From contig NZ_LDPY01000001.1 in the NCBI RefSeq assembly GCF_001038505.1, forward strand, positions 3,782,001 to 3,846,000: a stretch of 64,000 bases of DNA, in the 5' to 3' direction. The notes beneath the pieces are model-generated. The model was given only the letters and a program-made list of their open reading frames with translations, was not told the origin of the DNA and did no database searches. The translations under genes were made by a program, and so were the position numbers. Source of the DNA: Puniceibacterium sp. IMCC21224. GTDB lineage: Bacteria > Pseudomonadota > Alphaproteobacteria > Rhodobacterales > Rhodobacteraceae. This document shows positions 9,514-18,606 of this stretch, one piece after another. The stretch's first letter is position 1; each line of letters begins with the position of its first letter.

Positions 9514-10773
9514 ATGAAAATCCTTTGCATTCACCAAAATTTTCCCGGCCAGTACAAACATTTGGCCCCGGCGCTGGTTGCGTTGGGCCATCAGGTGGTG
9601 GCGCTGACCCCAAAAGTTGACAAGCCCTCGCGCTGGAACGGCGTCGCGATCGTACCCTACAAGATTTCAGGCCGCAGCACCCCTGGCATCCATCCCTGGC
9701 TTCAGGATTTCGAGACCAAGCTGCTGCGCGGATCAAGCTGCTATCAGGCCGCGCTGGCCCTGCGTGCCAAAGGGTTCATGCCCGATGTCATCCTCGCCCA
9801 TCATGGCTGGGGCGAGAGCCTGTTTCTCAAGGATGTCTGGCCCGAGGCGCGTCTGGGTCTGTATTGTGAACTCTATCATCTCTCGACGCCGCCATTCATG
9901 AACTTTGACCCGGAATTTCCGACCAAGGCCCCCGAACTCGACGCGTTGCGGCTGCGACTTAAGAACCTCAACAACCGCTTGCACGAAGAGGTCATGGATG
10001 CCGGAATCAGTCCAACCCGGTTTCAGGCGTCGACCTTTCCGAATAAATTTCAAGACCGGATCACCGTGGCGCATGACGGCGTCGACACAGATCTTGTCGC
10101 GCCTAACCCGGATTCCCAGCTGACCGTCACCGACGGCCGAGTCCTGACGCGCAATGATGAGGTTGTGACGTTTATCAACCGCAACCTCGAACCCTATCGC
10201 GGCTACCACATCTTTATGCGCGCCCTGCCAGAGATCCTAAAGCGGCGCCCCAATGCCCAAGTCGTGCTGCTGGGTGGCGATGAGGTCAGCTATGGCGCCA
10301 AGGCCCCCAAGGGCCAGACCTGGAAGCAAATCTACATCGACGAGGTGCGGGGCCAGATTTCCGACGCCGACTGGGCACGCGTGCATTTCCTGGGGCGCGT
10401 GCCCTACGCACAGTTCCTATCAATGATGCAGGTCAGCCGGGTACATGTTTACTTGACCTACCCGTTTGTGCTGTCGTGGTCCCTGCTCGAAGCGATGAGC
10501 GCCGAATGCGCGATCCTTGCCAGTGATACCGCCCCGGTGCGTGAAGTGGTGAACGAAGATGAAAACGGCTGGCTCACGGATTTCTTTGACCACGCGGCCC
10601 TGACAGACCGGCTTTGTGCCCTGCTGGACGATGCTCCGGCGCGGGTGCGGATGGGTAAGGCCGCCCGCGCCTTTGTTCGGGAACGCTATGATCTAAAGTC
10701 AGTCTGCCTGCCGCAACATATTGCCTGGGTGGACGCACTGGCCGGAACTATACCGCGCCCGCCTTGCGATTAG
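9514..10773 (+). CDS. Family 4-type glycosyltransferase
   Basis: 419 residues. The start at 9514 gives MKILCIHQNFPGQYKHLAPAL, a normal GT-B N-terminus; an in-frame upstream extension lacks similarity. The C-terminal half has the GT4 donor-binding pattern: NRNLEPYRGYHIFMRALPEI, VVLLGGDEVSYG, HFLGRVPYAQFLSMMQVSRVHVYLTYPFVLSWSLLEAM and the E-x7-E-like SAECAILASDTAPVREVV. It would move a sugar from a nucleotide donor to a polysaccharide or lipid acceptor at the cytoplasmic membrane face. No polysaccharide cluster surrounds it, so the acceptor is unknown. It follows the RTX gene by 120 bases. Confidence 0.88.
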   Translation: MKILCIHQNFPGQYKHLAPALVALGHQVVALTPKVDKPSRWNGVAIVPYKISGRSTPGIHPWLQDFETKLLRGSSCYQAALALRAKGFMPDVILAHHGWGESLFLKDVWPEARLGLYCELYHLSTPPFMNFDPEFPTKAPELDALRLRLKNLNNRLHEEVMDAGISPTRFQASTFPNKFQDRITVAHDGVDTDLVAPNPDSQLTVTDGRVLTRNDEVVTFINRNLEPYRGYHIFMRALPEILKRRPNAQVVLLGGDEVSYGAKAPKGQTWKQIYIDEVRGQISDADWARVHFLGRVPYAQFLSMMQVSRVHVYLTYPFVLSWSLLEAMSAECAILASDTAPVREVVNEDENGWLTDFFDHAALTDRLCALLDDAPARVRMGKAARAFVRERYDLKSVCLPQHIAWVDALAGTIPRPPCD

Positions 10774-10810
10774 CGCCGATTGCGCGACGCATCCATTCAG
10801 GCAATCTGTT

Positions 10811-11308
10811 TCAGAACCGCGAATCTGCTTCGCGCAACTGGCGCGCTCGCGTCAGGATCGCATCCTCGACCGCACGGACCGTGGCGGCGTCCGCCGGACC
10901 GGACTGGGTCTGAATCGAGATATTCAGCGACCGTGCGTCAAGCGCCGGGTCCGACACCAGAATCGTCGCACGGTAAGACCTGCCGCCCCCCGGCGGCGTG
11001 CCGAATCCGGTGGTGATCACCCCGGTAAAGGGATCGACCGACTGCACCGGCAGGAAATTCAGCACTTCAAGCGATGCGTTCCACAGATATTTGTTTACCG
11101 ACCCAATCTGGCCGAAATCAGGGCGCTCGCGGAACAGGTCAAGAAATGTCGATTTCGGGCGGCCCTTGTCGCCATAGACGATATCGTCCGCAATCTCGGA
11201 CGCGGGCCGCGTCTCAACTGGTGTTAGGTCCGGCCCCTGCGCGCAGCTGCTTAGCACCAACAGGACAACCGGCACTATACCGAGCGATCTGATCCGCAAA
11301 CTGTCCAT
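10811..11308 (-). CDS. DUF3576-family lipoprotein
   Basis: 165 residues. I chose the ATG at 11308 because an AGGAG site lies 8 bases upstream and it leads into a signal sequence ending in a lipobox (LVLSSCAQ, Cys22). The mature part contains DIVYGDKGRPKSTFLDLF, NKYLWNASLEVLNFLPVQSV and DPFTGVITTGFGTPP, the pattern of DUF3576 lipoproteins of alphaproteobacteria. The function is not known. An outer-membrane or periplasmic location is likely. Interestingly, the classical order in the alphas often puts this gene near leuS-lptE-holA; here it lies a few kilobases away, divergent from the porin. Confidence 0.82.
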   Translation of the reverse strand: MDSLRIRSLGIVPVVLLVLSSCAQGPDLTPVETRPASEIADDIVYGDKGRPKSTFLDLFRERPDFGQIGSVNKYLWNASLEVLNFLPVQSVDPFTGVITTGFGTPPGGGRSYRATILVSDPALDARSLNISIQTQSGPADAATVRAVEDAILTRARQLREADSRF

Positions 11309-11577
11309 GATATTCCACTCCTGCCGGTCTTTTAAATCTGACAATTCCATACCTGCCCTGCTACCCTGCGACAAGCCGAAGTTCTTGTCCATCGCATGGC
11401 CACCATGAGGCATCCCCATACCGGTCAAAGGCTTGTGGCAAATGCGCACCACTGAAGCACTTGTTGGACAGCGGCTTTTTGGATTGCTTGCAATGACCAC
11501 ACCACGAAGAGCATAGAGCTTGTATCAAGGCCGGGTATCCGGATTGGTACGTGCCTTACGAACACATGAGGGAAACA

Positions 11578-12549
11578 ATGAAAAAGATTCTTTTTGCTAC
11601 CACCGCGCTGGTTGCATCCGCCGGTATCGCATCGGCACAAGACCTGGGCGTTGCAGTGTCCGGCTTTGCTGAAATGGGTATCTACAACCCGAGCACCGAA
11701 TTCTCGGACACTCAGTTCTTCACCACGATCGACGTAACTTTCCGCATGACAGGCGAAACCGACAACGGTTTGTCCTTCGGTGCGACCATCGATCTGGACG
11801 AAGCTGCTGACCGTAACAACGTCGGTCGTTTTGAGCGTCCCTTTGAGCAGGGCGGCGAGAACATGTTCGTGTCCTTCGGCGGCGCAACCCTGACCATGGG
11901 TGACACCGACGGCGCATACGATCGCATCGTTCCGGAAATGAACCTTGCCGGTGCTGGTTCGATCGCCGATGACGAAACCACTCACGTTGGCTTCAACGCC
12001 GGCGCATTCCTCGACGGTGGCGTTCTGGGCTCCGATGGCCAAATCGCTCGCTTTGACTATGCTTACAGTGCCTTCACCTTCGCTCTGTCGCTCGAGCAGG
12101 TTGCCGACGGCGCAAAAGTTGCCGGCGCTGGCGAAACCATCATGGGTCTCGGTGTGGGTTACTCGGGTGAGTTCAGCGGCGTAACTGTTACCGCCGGTCT
12201 GGGTTACCAGTCGCTGGAAGACTTCGCTTCTGAAACCGGTGTTGGCGTTGTCGCTGGCTTCTCCAACGGTTTCTCGGCTGGTGTGACTTACACCAAGTAC
12301 GAAATCGATGGCGGCACCGACTTTGACCACGTTGGTCTGGGTGTAGGTTACTCGATGAATGCTCTGGCAGTCGGCCTGAACTGGGGTCGTTTCGAGGATG
12401 ACAACGGCGTAGAGGAATCCGGCTACGGCCTGGCAGTCAACTACGATCTCGGCGGCGGCATGGTTGCTCAGCTTGGCTACAGCCACGACGAGTACTTCAA
12501 CAGCACCGAAGACAACCGCTGGTCGCTCGGTGTGGCTATGTCCTTCTAA
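11578..12549 (+). CDS. Rhodobacter-type outer-membrane porin
   Basis: 323 residues. The start at 11578 follows a GAGGGAAAC ribosome site and gives a clear Sec signal peptide (MKKILFATTALVASAGIASA, cleavage before QDLG). The mature protein is rich in Gly, Asp and alternating hydrophobic residues, and ends in an aromatic residue (VAMSF), as trimeric 16-strand porins do. It would form a general diffusion pore for small solutes in the outer membrane. Codon use is biased to a narrower set than in neighbours, which fits high expression. A strong terminator follows directly. Regulatory sites in the 269-base gap upstream could not be assigned with confidence. Confidence 0.93.
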   Translation: MKKILFATTALVASAGIASAQDLGVAVSGFAEMGIYNPSTEFSDTQFFTTIDVTFRMTGETDNGLSFGATIDLDEAADRNNVGRFERPFEQGGENMFVSFGGATLTMGDTDGAYDRIVPEMNLAGAGSIADDETTHVGFNAGAFLDGGVLGSDGQIARFDYAYSAFTFALSLEQVADGAKVAGAGETIMGLGVGYSGEFSGVTVTAGLGYQSLEDFASETGVGVVAGFSNGFSAGVTYTKYEIDGGTDFDHVGLGVGYSMNALAVGLNWGRFEDDNGVEESGYGLAVNYDLGGGMVAQLGYSHDEYFNSTEDNRWSLGVAMSF

Positions 12550-12573
12550 TCTCATCTGAGATAGATTTAAGGG

Positions 12574-12607
12574 AAGAGCGGGCTTCGGTCCGCTCTTTTC
12601 TTTTTTC
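12574..12607 (+). terminator. Intrinsic terminator of the porin gene
   Basis: An 8-bp perfect stem AAGAGCGG / CCGCTCTT with an 8-base loop around TTCG is followed by TTCTTTTTT. It lies 25 bases after the porin stop and only 16 bases before the next start codon. Confidence 0.9.
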
Positions 12608-12622
12608 AGGAGACTGCTTTCC

Positions 12623-14092
12623 ATGCTGCCGCTATCCACCCCGCAGAAAGCTGGCCTGCAACGTCAGGCCCAAGCCGCAATCGCCCGGGCAAACTGGCCA
12701 CAAGCGCGCAACGCCTTGAAACAATTGGCTCTGGCCGAACCGCATCGCGGCGACTATCCGTATCAGCTTTCGCAAATCGCGTTTGAAGAGGGTGATCGCG
12801 CTGCCTGCCTCACCCTGCTTGGCAAGGCGCTGGCCCTCGCTCCGACGAACACGACGCTGCTTGCCGCGGCAATTGATCGGTATCGCCATTTCGATTTGCC
12901 GGACAAGGCACTTGCCGCATATGACAGACTTATCGACGCAGATCGCAGCGCGACCAAACCGCGGGCAGACAAGGCGCATTATCTCCAGCTTCTTGGCCGC
13001 TTTGACGAGGCCGAAACACTATTCCGCAAGCTGATCAAACAGCACCCGCGTGAAACAGAACTTTACCGGATTTTCCTTGGCACCAAAAAGCTGGCTCTTG
13101 GCGACCCGATTGTTCGCGCGATGGAGAAGCTCTGGGCGGTTCGGGAGCTCGATGACCGACGTCGCATGAACCTTGGCTTTGCGCTAGCCAAGGTGATGGA
13201 GGATACTGGGCAAACCGCCCGAGTCTTCGCGTATCTGCGCCGTGCCAACGACCTGCAACGCAAGGACGCGCCCTTTGACCGCAGCGCGCAGGCGCGCGAA
13301 TTCGCAAAGGTTCGGGCCGCACAAAACGCTCTTCCAACCGCTCCTGTGGGGGCTGACCTACCCATGCGTCCGGTTTTTGTCACAGGTATGCCGCGCTCCG
13401 GTACAACGCTGGTTGAACGTATCCTCGCCGCGCATTCCCAGGTCACGGCGGGTGAGGAACTCGCCCTCGCGCTCAAGCTCTCTTACCGCATGTTCGGTGC
13501 AGGCGAGGCGATGCGCCCGCTTAACACAGAGCCGCGAGAGCGCCTGCGCCACTTTGCCGAGAGCTATGTAAAGCTGGTCGGCCGCGATCTGGGTGAGGCA
13601 ACCCCGGTCTTTACTGATAAATCCATCCAGAACCACCTGATCTACGGGCTGCTGAACGCGACGCTTCCGGGAGCCCGGATCATCGTGGTTCACCGCGACC
13701 CGCGCGATATTGCGCTGTCGATCTACAAGAACCACTTCAACACCGGGACGCATCGCTATTCGAGCAATCTTGCGGACATCGCCGAGGTTATCAAACGCTT
13801 TCGCGATAGCGTGGCCCATTGGAAAACCCAGCTTCCCGGCGTCCTGCATGAAGTGCATTACGAGGCGCTGACAGCTGAGCCGGAGGCGCAATCACGTGCG
13901 CTGGTCGCTGCTGCCGGACTGGACTGGGAAGACGCCTGCCTTGACTTTCACAACGCCGGCGGCACCGTTCGCACACTTAGCGTCAGTCAGGTCCGCCAGC
14001 CGATCTATCGCGGCTCGTCACAGGCATGGCGAAAATATGAAACCGAACTGGCGCCATTTTTTGACGCCTGGGGAGATACACCATGGGACTGA
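12623..14092 (+). CDS. TPR-containing sulfotransferase family protein
   Basis: 489 residues. Residues 1 to about 230 are helical tetratricopeptide-like repeats (for example YPYQLSQIAFEEGDRAACL). The C-terminal half is a sulfotransferase domain. Its 5'-phosphosulfate loop is PVFVTGMPRSGTTLVERIL at about 250-268, and its 3'-phosphate site is RIIVVHRDPRDIALSIYKNH. Such proteins transfer sulfate from PAPS to a carbohydrate, lipid or protein; the acceptor here is unknown. An AGGAGA ribosome site sits 8 bases before the start. It begins right behind the porin terminator and overlaps the following YggS gene by 10 bases, so the two form a pair. A dedicated promoter would have to lie in or before the porin terminator region. 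Confidence 0.88.
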   Translation: MLPLSTPQKAGLQRQAQAAIARANWPQARNALKQLALAEPHRGDYPYQLSQIAFEEGDRAACLTLLGKALALAPTNTTLLAAAIDRYRHFDLPDKALAAYDRLIDADRSATKPRADKAHYLQLLGRFDEAETLFRKLIKQHPRETELYRIFLGTKKLALGDPIVRAMEKLWAVRELDDRRRMNLGFALAKVMEDTGQTARVFAYLRRANDLQRKDAPFDRSAQAREFAKVRAAQNALPTAPVGADLPMRPVFVTGMPRSGTTLVERILAAHSQVTAGEELALALKLSYRMFGAGEAMRPLNTEPRERLRHFAESYVKLVGRDLGEATPVFTDKSIQNHLIYGLLNATLPGARIIVVHRDPRDIALSIYKNHFNTGTHRYSSNLADIAEVIKRFRDSVAHWKTQLPGVLHEVHYEALTAEPEAQSRALVAAAGLDWEDACLDFHNAGGTVRTLSVSQVRQPIYRGSSQAWRKYETELAPFFDAWGDTPWD

Positions 14093-14748
14093 GCGAGATT
14101 CGTGACCGTCTGGCCAAAGCCGAGGCCGCGAGCGGCCGCGATCCTGGTTCGGTGCACCTGATTGCCGTATCCAAGGTCCAGCCTGACAGCCGCGTCCTAG
14201 CGGTGCTGGAACAGGGCCAGCGGCTGTTCGGCGAAAACCGGGTTCAGGAGGCTGCGGGCAAATGGCCGGAATTTCAGAACATATATCCAGACGCCAAGGT
14301 TCATCTGATTGGCCCTCTGCAAAGCAATAAGGCGCGACAGGCGATGACGTTGTTTTCCGCGATCCATACGCTCGACCGGCCCAAACTGGCGAGTGCCCTG
14401 GCCCGTCTGGCGCAAGAGTTGGGCACCTGCCCCGATCTGTTTGTCCAGGTCAACACCGGCGAAGAGTCTCAGAAAGCAGGCGTTGCCCCCGCCGACACCG
14501 ATGCCTTTGTCGCGCAATGTCGCGTGCTTGACCTGCCGCTGGCCGGGTTGATGTGCATCCCCCCTGCCGAGGAAACACCATCGCTACATTTTGCGCTGCT
14601 GGCCAAGCTGGCGGAACGCAACGGGTTGGCTGGTCTCTCAATGGGAATGAGCGCCGATTTCGAAGAAGCCGTGAGCTTTGGTGCGACTCATGTCCGCGTA
14701 GGCTCGGCCATTTTTGGGGATCGGACCACCGACAGCGATCCGCACTAA
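14083..14748 (+). CDS. YggS-family pyridoxal-phosphate homeostasis protein
   Basis: 221 residues, the normal family length. YggS/PROSC proteins bind pyridoxal 5'-phosphate without known catalysis and keep the free vitamer pool in balance. The PLP-lysine motif is seen as LIAVSKVQPDSRVL. Further family marks are FGENRVQEAAGKW, LIGPLQSNKARQAM, FVQVNTGEESQKAGV, LSMGMSADFEEAV and the closing VRVGSAIFG. It starts 10 bases inside the sulfotransferase gene, so expression is coupled to it. An intrinsic terminator follows. Confidence 0.95.
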   Translation: MGLSEIRDRLAKAEAASGRDPGSVHLIAVSKVQPDSRVLAVLEQGQRLFGENRVQEAAGKWPEFQNIYPDAKVHLIGPLQSNKARQAMTLFSAIHTLDRPKLASALARLAQELGTCPDLFVQVNTGEESQKAGVAPADTDAFVAQCRVLDLPLAGLMCIPPAEETPSLHFALLAKLAERNGLAGLSMGMSADFEEAVSFGATHVRVGSAIFGDRTTDSDPH

Positions 14749-14793
14749 TCTTCGGCGCGGATCGCCCGGCACCCACCAACAGATCTAGAAGGC

Positions 14794-14823
14794 AAAAGGC
14801 CCGTCATCGCTGCCGGGCCTTTT
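14794..14823. terminator. Bidirectional terminator between yggS and atpF
   Basis: A 10-bp stem AAAAGGCCCG / CGGGCCTTTT with a 10-base loop. The A-run on one side and T-run on the other let it end transcription from both convergent genes. Confidence 0.88.
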
Positions 14824-14844
14824 CTATTCCAACGAAACCGCGCG

Positions 14845-15405
14845 TCAGTGCAGCTTGGCGCCCACTTCGGCAATCGCGTCGTCGATCAGCTTGGATGCGT
14901 CTTTTGTGCTCATCTGCTTGGCGACCACGTCCTTGGCGGCAGCCACGGCCACAGTGATGGCACGATCGCGGACATCTTTGACAGCCGCAGCCTGAGCCGA
15001 GGCGATCTGATCTTCGGCAGCCGCGAGACGGCGTGTCAGAGTTTGCTCGACATCGGCTTTGGCCTGAACGGCGGCCTCTTCAGCCTCGACACGGGCATGG
15101 GCCACGATGCGATCCGCCTGATCCTGGACTTCACGCTGTTTGCGCTCGTACGAGGCCAGAAGCGACTGCGCCTCTTCGCGCAGGGCGCGGGCTTCGTCCA
15201 GCTCGCTGCGGATACCGTCGGCACGCTTGTCCAGCATGCCGCCCATCAACCCGGGCACCTTGTAGTAAATCAGGACGGCGATGAACAACAGAAATGCCAG
15301 CAGCACAATAAAGTTGGTATTGTGCAACGAAAAGAATGCGTCACCGGCAGCAAAGGCCGGAGTGGCCAGCAGCGACAGGGTAAGGCCGGTCAAAAGTTTA
15401 CGCAT
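14845..15405 (-). CDS. atpF: F0F1 ATP synthase subunit b
   Basis: 186 residues. It has a short cleavable-looking N-terminus (MRKLLTGLTLSLLATPAFAA), one transmembrane helix (FIVLLAFLLFIAVLIYY) and a long charged helix for the peripheral stalk that holds F1 against rotation. The VPGLMGGMLDKRADGIRSEL phrase at the membrane exit is typical of alphaproteobacterial b subunits. It is the last gene of the F0 operon, 4 bases after the b' gene. The F1 genes are not in the window; Rhodobacterales keep them in a separate locus. Confidence 0.95.
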   Translation of the reverse strand: MRKLLTGLTLSLLATPAFAAGDAFFSLHNTNFIVLLAFLLFIAVLIYYKVPGLMGGMLDKRADGIRSELDEARALREEAQSLLASYERKQREVQDQADRIVAHARVEAEEAAVQAKADVEQTLTRRLAAAEDQIASAQAAAVKDVRDRAITVAVAAAKDVVAKQMSTKDASKLIDDAIAEVGAKLH

Positions 15406-15409
15406 GGCG

Positions 15410-15982
15410 TTATCCCTTCATCCGATTGGCGACGGCATCAGCAACGGTCGCGGTGTCTGCATTGCTGCCCATGGCGGCGACCAGCGCCTCCGCAGTGTCT
15501 TTGGCCACCACTTCGACGTTTTCCATTGCAGAGGCTCGGATCTCGGCAATCGCCTTGTCGGCTTCGGCGGTCTTTTCGGCGATCTTTCCATCCGCTTTGG
15601 CCAGTTCGACCGCGGCGGCTGCCTTGATCGAATCGCGCGTTTTGAGCGCGATGGCCTGCGCTTCGATACGCGCGTCGGACAGCGCCTTTTCGTAGGCCTG
15701 TTCCGCCTCGGTCGCCTGACGCCTGAGGTCTTCGGCCTTGGCAATATCGTTGGTAATGGTGCCCTGACGCTCGGCCAGAACGGCCGCAATGCGCGGCAGC
15801 GCAATGCGCGAGAGGACAAAGTAGATGGCCAATAGCGCGAGGACCAGCCAGAAGATCTGGTTGCCCCAGTGGTCGAAATTCAGCTGCGGCATGCCGGGCG
15901 CAGATGCAGCGTCATGAGTCTGAACGCCCATCGCGTCGGCCAATCCGTCACCGGCGGCGCTGTGTGTGTCTTCGGTTGCCAT
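15410..15982 (-). CDS. atpX: F0F1 ATP synthase subunit b'
   Basis: 190 residues. A polar N-terminus of about 30 residues precedes one membrane helix ([17 protein letters not shown]) and the [22 protein letters not shown] start of the stalk helix. Photosynthetic and many other alphaproteobacteria carry b and b' as a heterodimeric peripheral stalk. The position between atpE and atpF confirms b' rather than a second identical b. The rest is Ala/Glu/Lys-rich coiled coil. Confidence 0.94.
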   Translation of the reverse strand: MATEDTHSAAGDGLADAMGVQTHDAASAPGMPQLNFDHWGNQIFWLVLALLAIYFVLSRIALPRIAAVLAERQGTITNDIAKAEDLRRQATEAEQAYEKALSDARIEAQAIALKTRDSIKAAAAVELAKADGKIAEKTAEADKAIAEIRASAMENVEVVAKDTAEALVAAMGSNADTATVADAVANRMKG

Positions 15983-16070
15983 GATGTCGTCCTCTGTCGG
16001 AAGCTGTCTCTACAACGGGCGGCCTGCATCTCTGCGAAGCCGCCCGAGCGTAAGGATGCGTTTCCGCGTC

Positions 16071-16295
16071 TTAGACGGCGAACATCAGCAGAAGGGCGAC
16101 GAGGAACGAGAAGATCCCCAGCGCTTCTGCAAACGCGATGCCGATGAACAGCGTGGCTGTCTGGCCGGGAGCGGCCGAGGGGTTGCGCAGCGCGCCGGCA
16201 AGGAAGTTGCCTGCTACGTTGCCCACACCGATTGCGGCTGCGCCGGAACCGATTGCTGCCAGACCTGCGCCGATATGTGCGAGTTCGCCTTCCAT
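16071..16295 (-). CDS. atpE: F0F1 ATP synthase subunit c
   Basis: 74 residues forming two membrane helices. The start at 16295 is fixed by an AAGGAG site 6-7 bases upstream and gives [18 protein letters not shown]. The first helix is Gly/Ala-rich, the loop holds the conserved RNPSA, and the second helix carries the proton-binding Glu in [20 protein letters not shown]. The c-ring rotates as protons pass. It lies between atpB and the b' gene with 73 and 88 base gaps. Confidence 0.96.
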   Translation of the reverse strand: MEGELAHIGAGLAAIGSGAAAIGVGNVAGNFLAGALRNPSAAPGQTATLFIGIAFAEALGIFSFLVALLLMFAV

Positions 16296-16368
16296 GAGAT
16301 ATCTCCTTACGATTGGAAGTTTGAGTATAGGGTTGTTGCGGTGGGCAGGGTGGCGAACCACCCCACCA

Positions 16369-17139
16369 TCAATGGCTTGGGTGCAGCGCATCCTTGAGAT
16401 ACACGCACGTTAGGATCGTGAATACGTAGGCCTGGATAAAGGCCACCAGAACTTCGAGCCCGTACATCGCCGAGATCGCCACAATCGACAGCGGCGAGAT
16501 GGCCGCGATCGCGGCAAAGCCCGCGAACACCTTGATCACCGCGTGGCCGGCCATGATGTTGCCAGCGAGACGAATGGAGTGGCTGACCGGACGTACAAAA
16601 TACGAGATCAGTTCGATGATCGCCAGGACCGGGCGCAGCGCCAGCGGCGCGCTCGACACCCAAAACAGACCCAGGAAGGCGGTGCCATTCTTGATAAAGC
16701 CAAGCACGGTGACAGTCAGGAAAACGGCCAGCGCCAGCACAACCGTCACGGCAAAGTGCGATGTCGTCGAAAAGGACATAGGCAGCAGCGCAAGGAAGTT
16801 GGCGAAGACAATGAACATGAACAATGTCATGATATAGGGGAAATATTTCAGGCCATCCTTGCCCGCGACATCCTCGACCATCTTGTAGACAAAGCCATAC
16901 GCCAGCTCGCCGATTGATTGGGTGCGCGTCGGCACGATTGACCGCTTGGACGATCCCATCACCATCAGGGCGATAACCGCCAGAACGGTCAGTGCCAGCC
17001 ACAGCGTAGCATTGGTGACAGTGAACATTCCGACCACACCGTCGCCGAACAACGGCTTGACGATGAACTGGTCCATCGGGTGGAATACCAGTCCGCCGCT
17101 TTCGGCTGCGTGCTCTACACCTTGCGCTTCAGTCGCCAT
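16369..17139 (-). CDS. atpB: F0F1 ATP synthase subunit a
   Basis: 256 residues with five or six membrane helices. It forms the proton half-channels beside the c-ring. The essential Arg lies in [20 protein letters not shown], and the C-terminal helix [20 protein letters not shown] is typical. The start at 17139 follows a GAGGGAAA ribosome site and overlaps the end of atpI by 11 bases; a longer frame to 17154 has no better site. Confidence 0.96.
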   Translation of the reverse strand: MATEAQGVEHAAESGGLVFHPMDQFIVKPLFGDGVVGMFTVTNATLWLALTVLAVIALMVMGSSKRSIVPTRTQSIGELAYGFVYKMVEDVAGKDGLKYFPYIMTLFMFIVFANFLALLPMSFSTTSHFAVTVVLALAVFLTVTVLGFIKNGTAFLGLFWVSSAPLALRPVLAIIELISYFVRPVSHSIRLAGNIMAGHAVIKVFAGFAAIAAISPLSIVAISAMYGLEVLVAFIQAYVFTILTCVYLKDALHPSH

Positions 17140-17470
17140 TGCGGTTTCCCTCATCCTGTCCGGCCGTTTCGACCAGTTTCGTCTTCTGGATCTCTTGGGC
17201 GCTGCGGATCATCGTTTTGACCCCGGCCGCCAGACCCAACATTGTGAACAGCACCATCAACCAAGGCAACGTCCCCAAAAGAGTATCGAGCCCGTATCCG
17301 ATGCCAAAGCCGATCCCAAGACCGGCCACCAATTCTATCACCATCCGCCAGGCTAGATTTGCCTGTGAATAATGCTCCTCCTGATGCGGAGTTTGAGCCG
17401 TCGCAGCCTTGGCGGCTGCAATCCGCGCGTCCAGATCGGCCAGTCGCCGCGTTGGATCGGGATCACTCAT
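17129..17470 (-). CDS. atpI: ATP synthase subunit I (AtpI)
   Basis: 113 residues from the ATG at 17470, which has an AAAGGGG site at good spacing; an ATG two codons upstream is too close to it. Two hydrophobic helices ([20 protein letters not shown] and [20 protein letters not shown]) match the AtpI/AtpQ family. It is thought to help assemble the c-ring or supply magnesium. It is the first gene of the F0 operon and overlaps atpB. Confidence 0.92.
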   Translation of the reverse strand: MSDPDPTRRLADLDARIAAAKAATAQTPHQEEHYSQANLAWRMVIELVAGLGIGFGIGYGLDTLLGTLPWLMVLFTMLGLAAGVKTMIRSAQEIQKTKLVETAGQDEGNRNGD

Positions 17471-17670
17471 TCTCATCGCCCCTTTCGGACCTTGGCGTTG
17501 TGCTACGCGGCAGGCGCGCCTGAGTCAAGTCGCCCATACGATCCCATAGAAGACTGTAATAAAACAATAATTCCAGGCGAAGCGCGGTCAGAACTGGCGA
17601 CAGACACTACAGAGCATATTCAACCCAACGGTTGAGCATCGCACCAGCCACTCACAGCAGCCGCCCATCA

Positions 17671-17699
17671 AAAAGGCGCGCCTAAATTGACGCGCCTTT
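17671..17699 (-). terminator. Terminator of the OmpA-tail gene (minus strand)
   Basis: A 9-bp stem AAAGGCGCG / CGCGCCTTT with a 10-base loop. On the minus strand it is followed by TTTTTGATGG, so it ends transcription of the OmpA gene before the ATP synthase operon, about 75 bases past the stop. Confidence 0.8.
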
Positions 17700-17774
17700 C
17701 ATATTTTACCTAGGCCGCTTCCGAAAGGTGATGACTACTGTCATGCCTCCAGCTTGAGTGGCCCGAAAGCCCGA

Positions 17775-18308
17775 TCAGTTACCGGTGGATGTCCCGGTCG
17801 TGGTGGTGCCACCACCGCTACCGTCACCGCCAAGCGCTGCGGCAAGGCCCAGCGCACCAACAGCTGCTGCTGCGGCCAGACCGCCGCCTGCAAGCGGCGG
17901 CACCGAATAGAGGCTGGCACATGCGTCACGCACGACTTCGACGCGACGGTTTGCAGCATCTGCCGGACCAGTTGTGCCCGGACGGGTCGATTCACCTGCG
18001 CCAGTGGCCGATGCGATCGTCAAGCCAGACAATGCGTCTGCAACGCTCTGCGCACGGCGCTGCGACAGGGCAAGGTTGTATTCCGAGCTGCCGAGCGAGT
18101 CGGTATACCCGACAAGATTGTAAGTCGCGTCCGGGTATTTCTGACCCAACGCTGCGATCTGAGCCTGAGTTTCCGCACTAAGCTGGAACTGATTCAGGTT
18201 AAAGAATACGATTAGACCGCATTCCCGGTTAACTTCTTGCGCCATGGCCGGTGCGGCCATCCCGGCTGCAACGGCTGCCGACATCAATATTGTTGTGAAA
18301 CGGTTCAT
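17775..18308 (-). CDS. OmpA-family protein with Gly/Ala-Thr C-terminal tail
   Basis: 177 residues. The start at 18308 gives a Sec signal peptide (MNRFTTILMSAAVAAGMAAPAMAQ) with an AAGGGG site upstream. Residues about 30-130 are a compact OmpA-like domain: VFFNLNQFQLSAETQAQI, VGYTDSLGSSEYNLALSQRR and ANRRVEVV. After the domain, residues about 140-177 switch to a hydrophobic Gly/Ala stretch (GGGLAAAAAVGALGLAAALG), then GDGSGGG and a Thr-rich end. The tail is unlike normal OmpA proteins and may insert in a membrane or serve as a sorting or assembly signal. It is transcribed alone and has its own terminator. Confidence 0.82.
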   Translation of the reverse strand: MNRFTTILMSAAVAAGMAAPAMAQEVNRECGLIVFFNLNQFQLSAETQAQIAALGQKYPDATYNLVGYTDSLGSSEYNLALSQRRAQSVADALSGLTIASATGAGESTRPGTTGPADAANRRVEVVRDACASLYSVPPLAGGGLAAAAAVGALGLAAALGGDGSGGGTTTTGTSTGN

Positions 18309-18606
18309 CTTCACTACCCCTTCTGCATGAATCTGACCCGCCTGGCGCGAGCCACTCATCTCATGTACGATTCTTTAGACGCAATGACACCTGAAATCCA
18401 TCGCAAATGCAGTCTATCCGGCGTGATTCCGCCAGTTTTTACAGCGATCCGGGGGGTGGATGGGGCTTTTTGTGCGGAAATAATATGCTGGTGACCAAAA
18501 TTCGGGCGAGAGCAGTGCTAACGCGCCGCAACGTTTCCGCAGCGCAGAATCATTTGAGGTACGACGCGCGCTTGACGGCGAGGAACTTAGGCCGCTTAAG
18601 AGTGAC

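Noticed and set aside
8545..9591. 348-residue minus-strand frame over the RTX repeats
   Set aside because: The repeat DNA keeps the antisense frame open; the apparent protein repeat is a mirror of the GGxGxD codons.
18572..18601. Promoter TTGACG-18-TTAAGA giving a leaderless arsR message
   Set aside because: The -10 box is weak and spacing is one base long; I could not separate it from chance, so it is not listed as a feature.
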